Part shown: positions 21,462 through 21,810 of the stretch, piece after piece
How the letters are laid out: each line of letters starts with the position of its first letter
Position numbering within the stretch: the first letter of the stretch is position 1
From: Candidatus Daviesbacteria bacterium
Lineage (GTDB): Bacteria > Patescibacteriota > Microgenomatia > Daviesbacterales > UBA10151
Direction: 5' to 3'
Length of the DNA: 21,810 nt
NCBI GenBank assembly: GCA_016183225.1
Contig: JACPEZ010000035.1
Span: forward strand, 1 to 21,810
Program-made: the position numbers and the translations under genes
Notes under the pieces: generated by a model
Database searches by the model: none
Told to the model about the DNA's origin: nothing
Seen by the model: only the letters and a program-made list of their open reading frames with translations

Positions 21462-21486
21462 ATTTTACCATTTAATGTGCTAAAAT
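21462..21486. promoter_or_regulatory. Back-to-back extended -10 promoters for tRNA-His and the DUF5674 gene
   Basis: Minus strand: TGG-TAAAAT (21462-21470), eight bases before tRNA-His. Plus strand: TGC-TAAAAT (21478-21486), six bases before the ATG at 21493. The tRNA-His motif is identical to that of tRNA-Arg; the gene promoter fits the leaderless spacing seen at gnd, rpe and the transglutaminase gene. Confidence 0.6.
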
Positions 21487-21492
21487 TACAGC

Positions 21493-21810
21493 ATGGTTAT
21501 TACCAAATTAAAACCTTTTACCAAAAGGGAAATAGAAAATTTAAAAGAATTTTTTGATACGTATATCAAAACAGTTATTGATGTCGGCAGAAAAATTTGC
21601 TCCGGGGGCATGGATAGACATTTTGAGGGGGAGAAAATACTGCTAAATCAAGGATCAAAACAGTCAGAGATCTGGGGAGGTGGAATTGATGTGGCAACTA
21701 AAACAATTGATTTCAATTCTCTGATTAACATTCGGCCAAATGATAACAATAACAGTAATGAAATACAGGATCCGGAAATTAGAAAAAAATACGAGGAACT
21801 GACCAGATTC
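21493..21810 (+). CDS. DUF5674-family protein, 3'-truncated by window edge
   Basis: The first 106 codons of a gene that runs off the window. The visible protein matches what I know of the DUF5674 family: an N-terminal KPFTKREIENLKEFF, a middle ICSGGMDRHFEGEKILLNQGSKQSEIWGGGID (key residues Gly-Gly, His and Trp at about 39-71), and the family's FNSLINIRPND followed by a short loop and QDPEIRKKYEEL. Family members are about 105-120 residues, so only a few residues are missing. Function is not known; the family is frequent in CPR and some other bacteria. It is predicted to be leaderless. Confidence 0.8.
   Translation, partial: MVITKLKPFTKREIENLKEFFDTYIKTVIDVGRKICSGGMDRHFEGEKILLNQGSKQSEIWGGGIDVATKTIDFNSLINIRPNDNNNSNEIQDPEIRKKYEELTRF

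Noticed and set aside
1..21810. Alternative genetic code (TGA as glycine, as in some CPR)
   Set aside because: uvrA, secG, zwf-adjacent rpe and gmk all end cleanly at TGA at family-appropriate lengths and no in-frame TGA interrupts conserved genes.
1..21810. CRISPR array, toxin-antitoxin pair, IS element or integrase
   Set aside because: I saw no regularly spaced repeats, transposase or recombinase motifs, or paired small toxin-antitoxin genes.

Overview
The window looks like the chromosome of a small-genome Candidate Phyla Radiation (Patescibacteria) bacterium, most likely Microgenomates-like. This is inferred from style rather than a marker gene. The signs are tightly packed and overlapping genes, a shortened UvrC, secG directly followed by a membrane-anchored family 5 solute-binding protein, an 85-residue GIY-YIG protein, tRNAs mostly without encoded CCA, a 7-bp tandem repeat inside a protein linker, a DUF5674 gene, and many lineage-restricted proteins. 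TGA is used as an ordinary stop, so the code is standard.

Layout. 1-5.3 kb: the 3' part of uvrA, then a membrane-anchored transglutaminase-like protein, a short uvrC and a small four-helix membrane protein, overlapping in series. 5.3-6.9 kb: secG and a substrate-binding protein. 6.9-9.4 kb: an accessory patch with two unrecognised genes, a 25-bp direct repeat, tRNA-Lys(CTT), a GIY-YIG gene, a tandem hairpin element and tRNA-Arg(TCG). 9.5-10.8 kb: an MscS-like membrane protein converging with an Ala/Gly-rich protein. 10.8-18.0 kb: a sugar-phosphate island with ROK sugar kinase, gnd, zwf, rpe, tkt, tal and a cupin-type glucose-6-phosphate isomerase. 18.0-21.8 kb: unrecognised and decayed sequence, a probable glycosyltransferase, gmk, a small membrane protein, tRNA-His(GTG) and a 3'-truncated DUF5674 gene.

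The island can take glucose to glucose-6-phosphate, interconvert it with fructose-6-phosphate, oxidise it to ribulose-5-phosphate with two NAD(P)H, and recycle pentoses. A lactonase and a ribose-5-phosphate isomerase are not seen here. The kinase and gnd diverge from a 16-bp gap, and so do rpe-zwf and tkt.

Two themes recur. First, many genes start at or within a few bases of where transcription should begin: an extended -10 box (TGn-TAnAAT) followed by six bases and then ATG, which suggests widespread leaderless mRNAs. Second, short palindromic elements sit inside genes (uvrC, tkt, pgi), at a tRNA 3' end, and next to a decayed gene, several of them with overlapping arms that allow alternative hairpins. 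These are the most promising unexplained signals.
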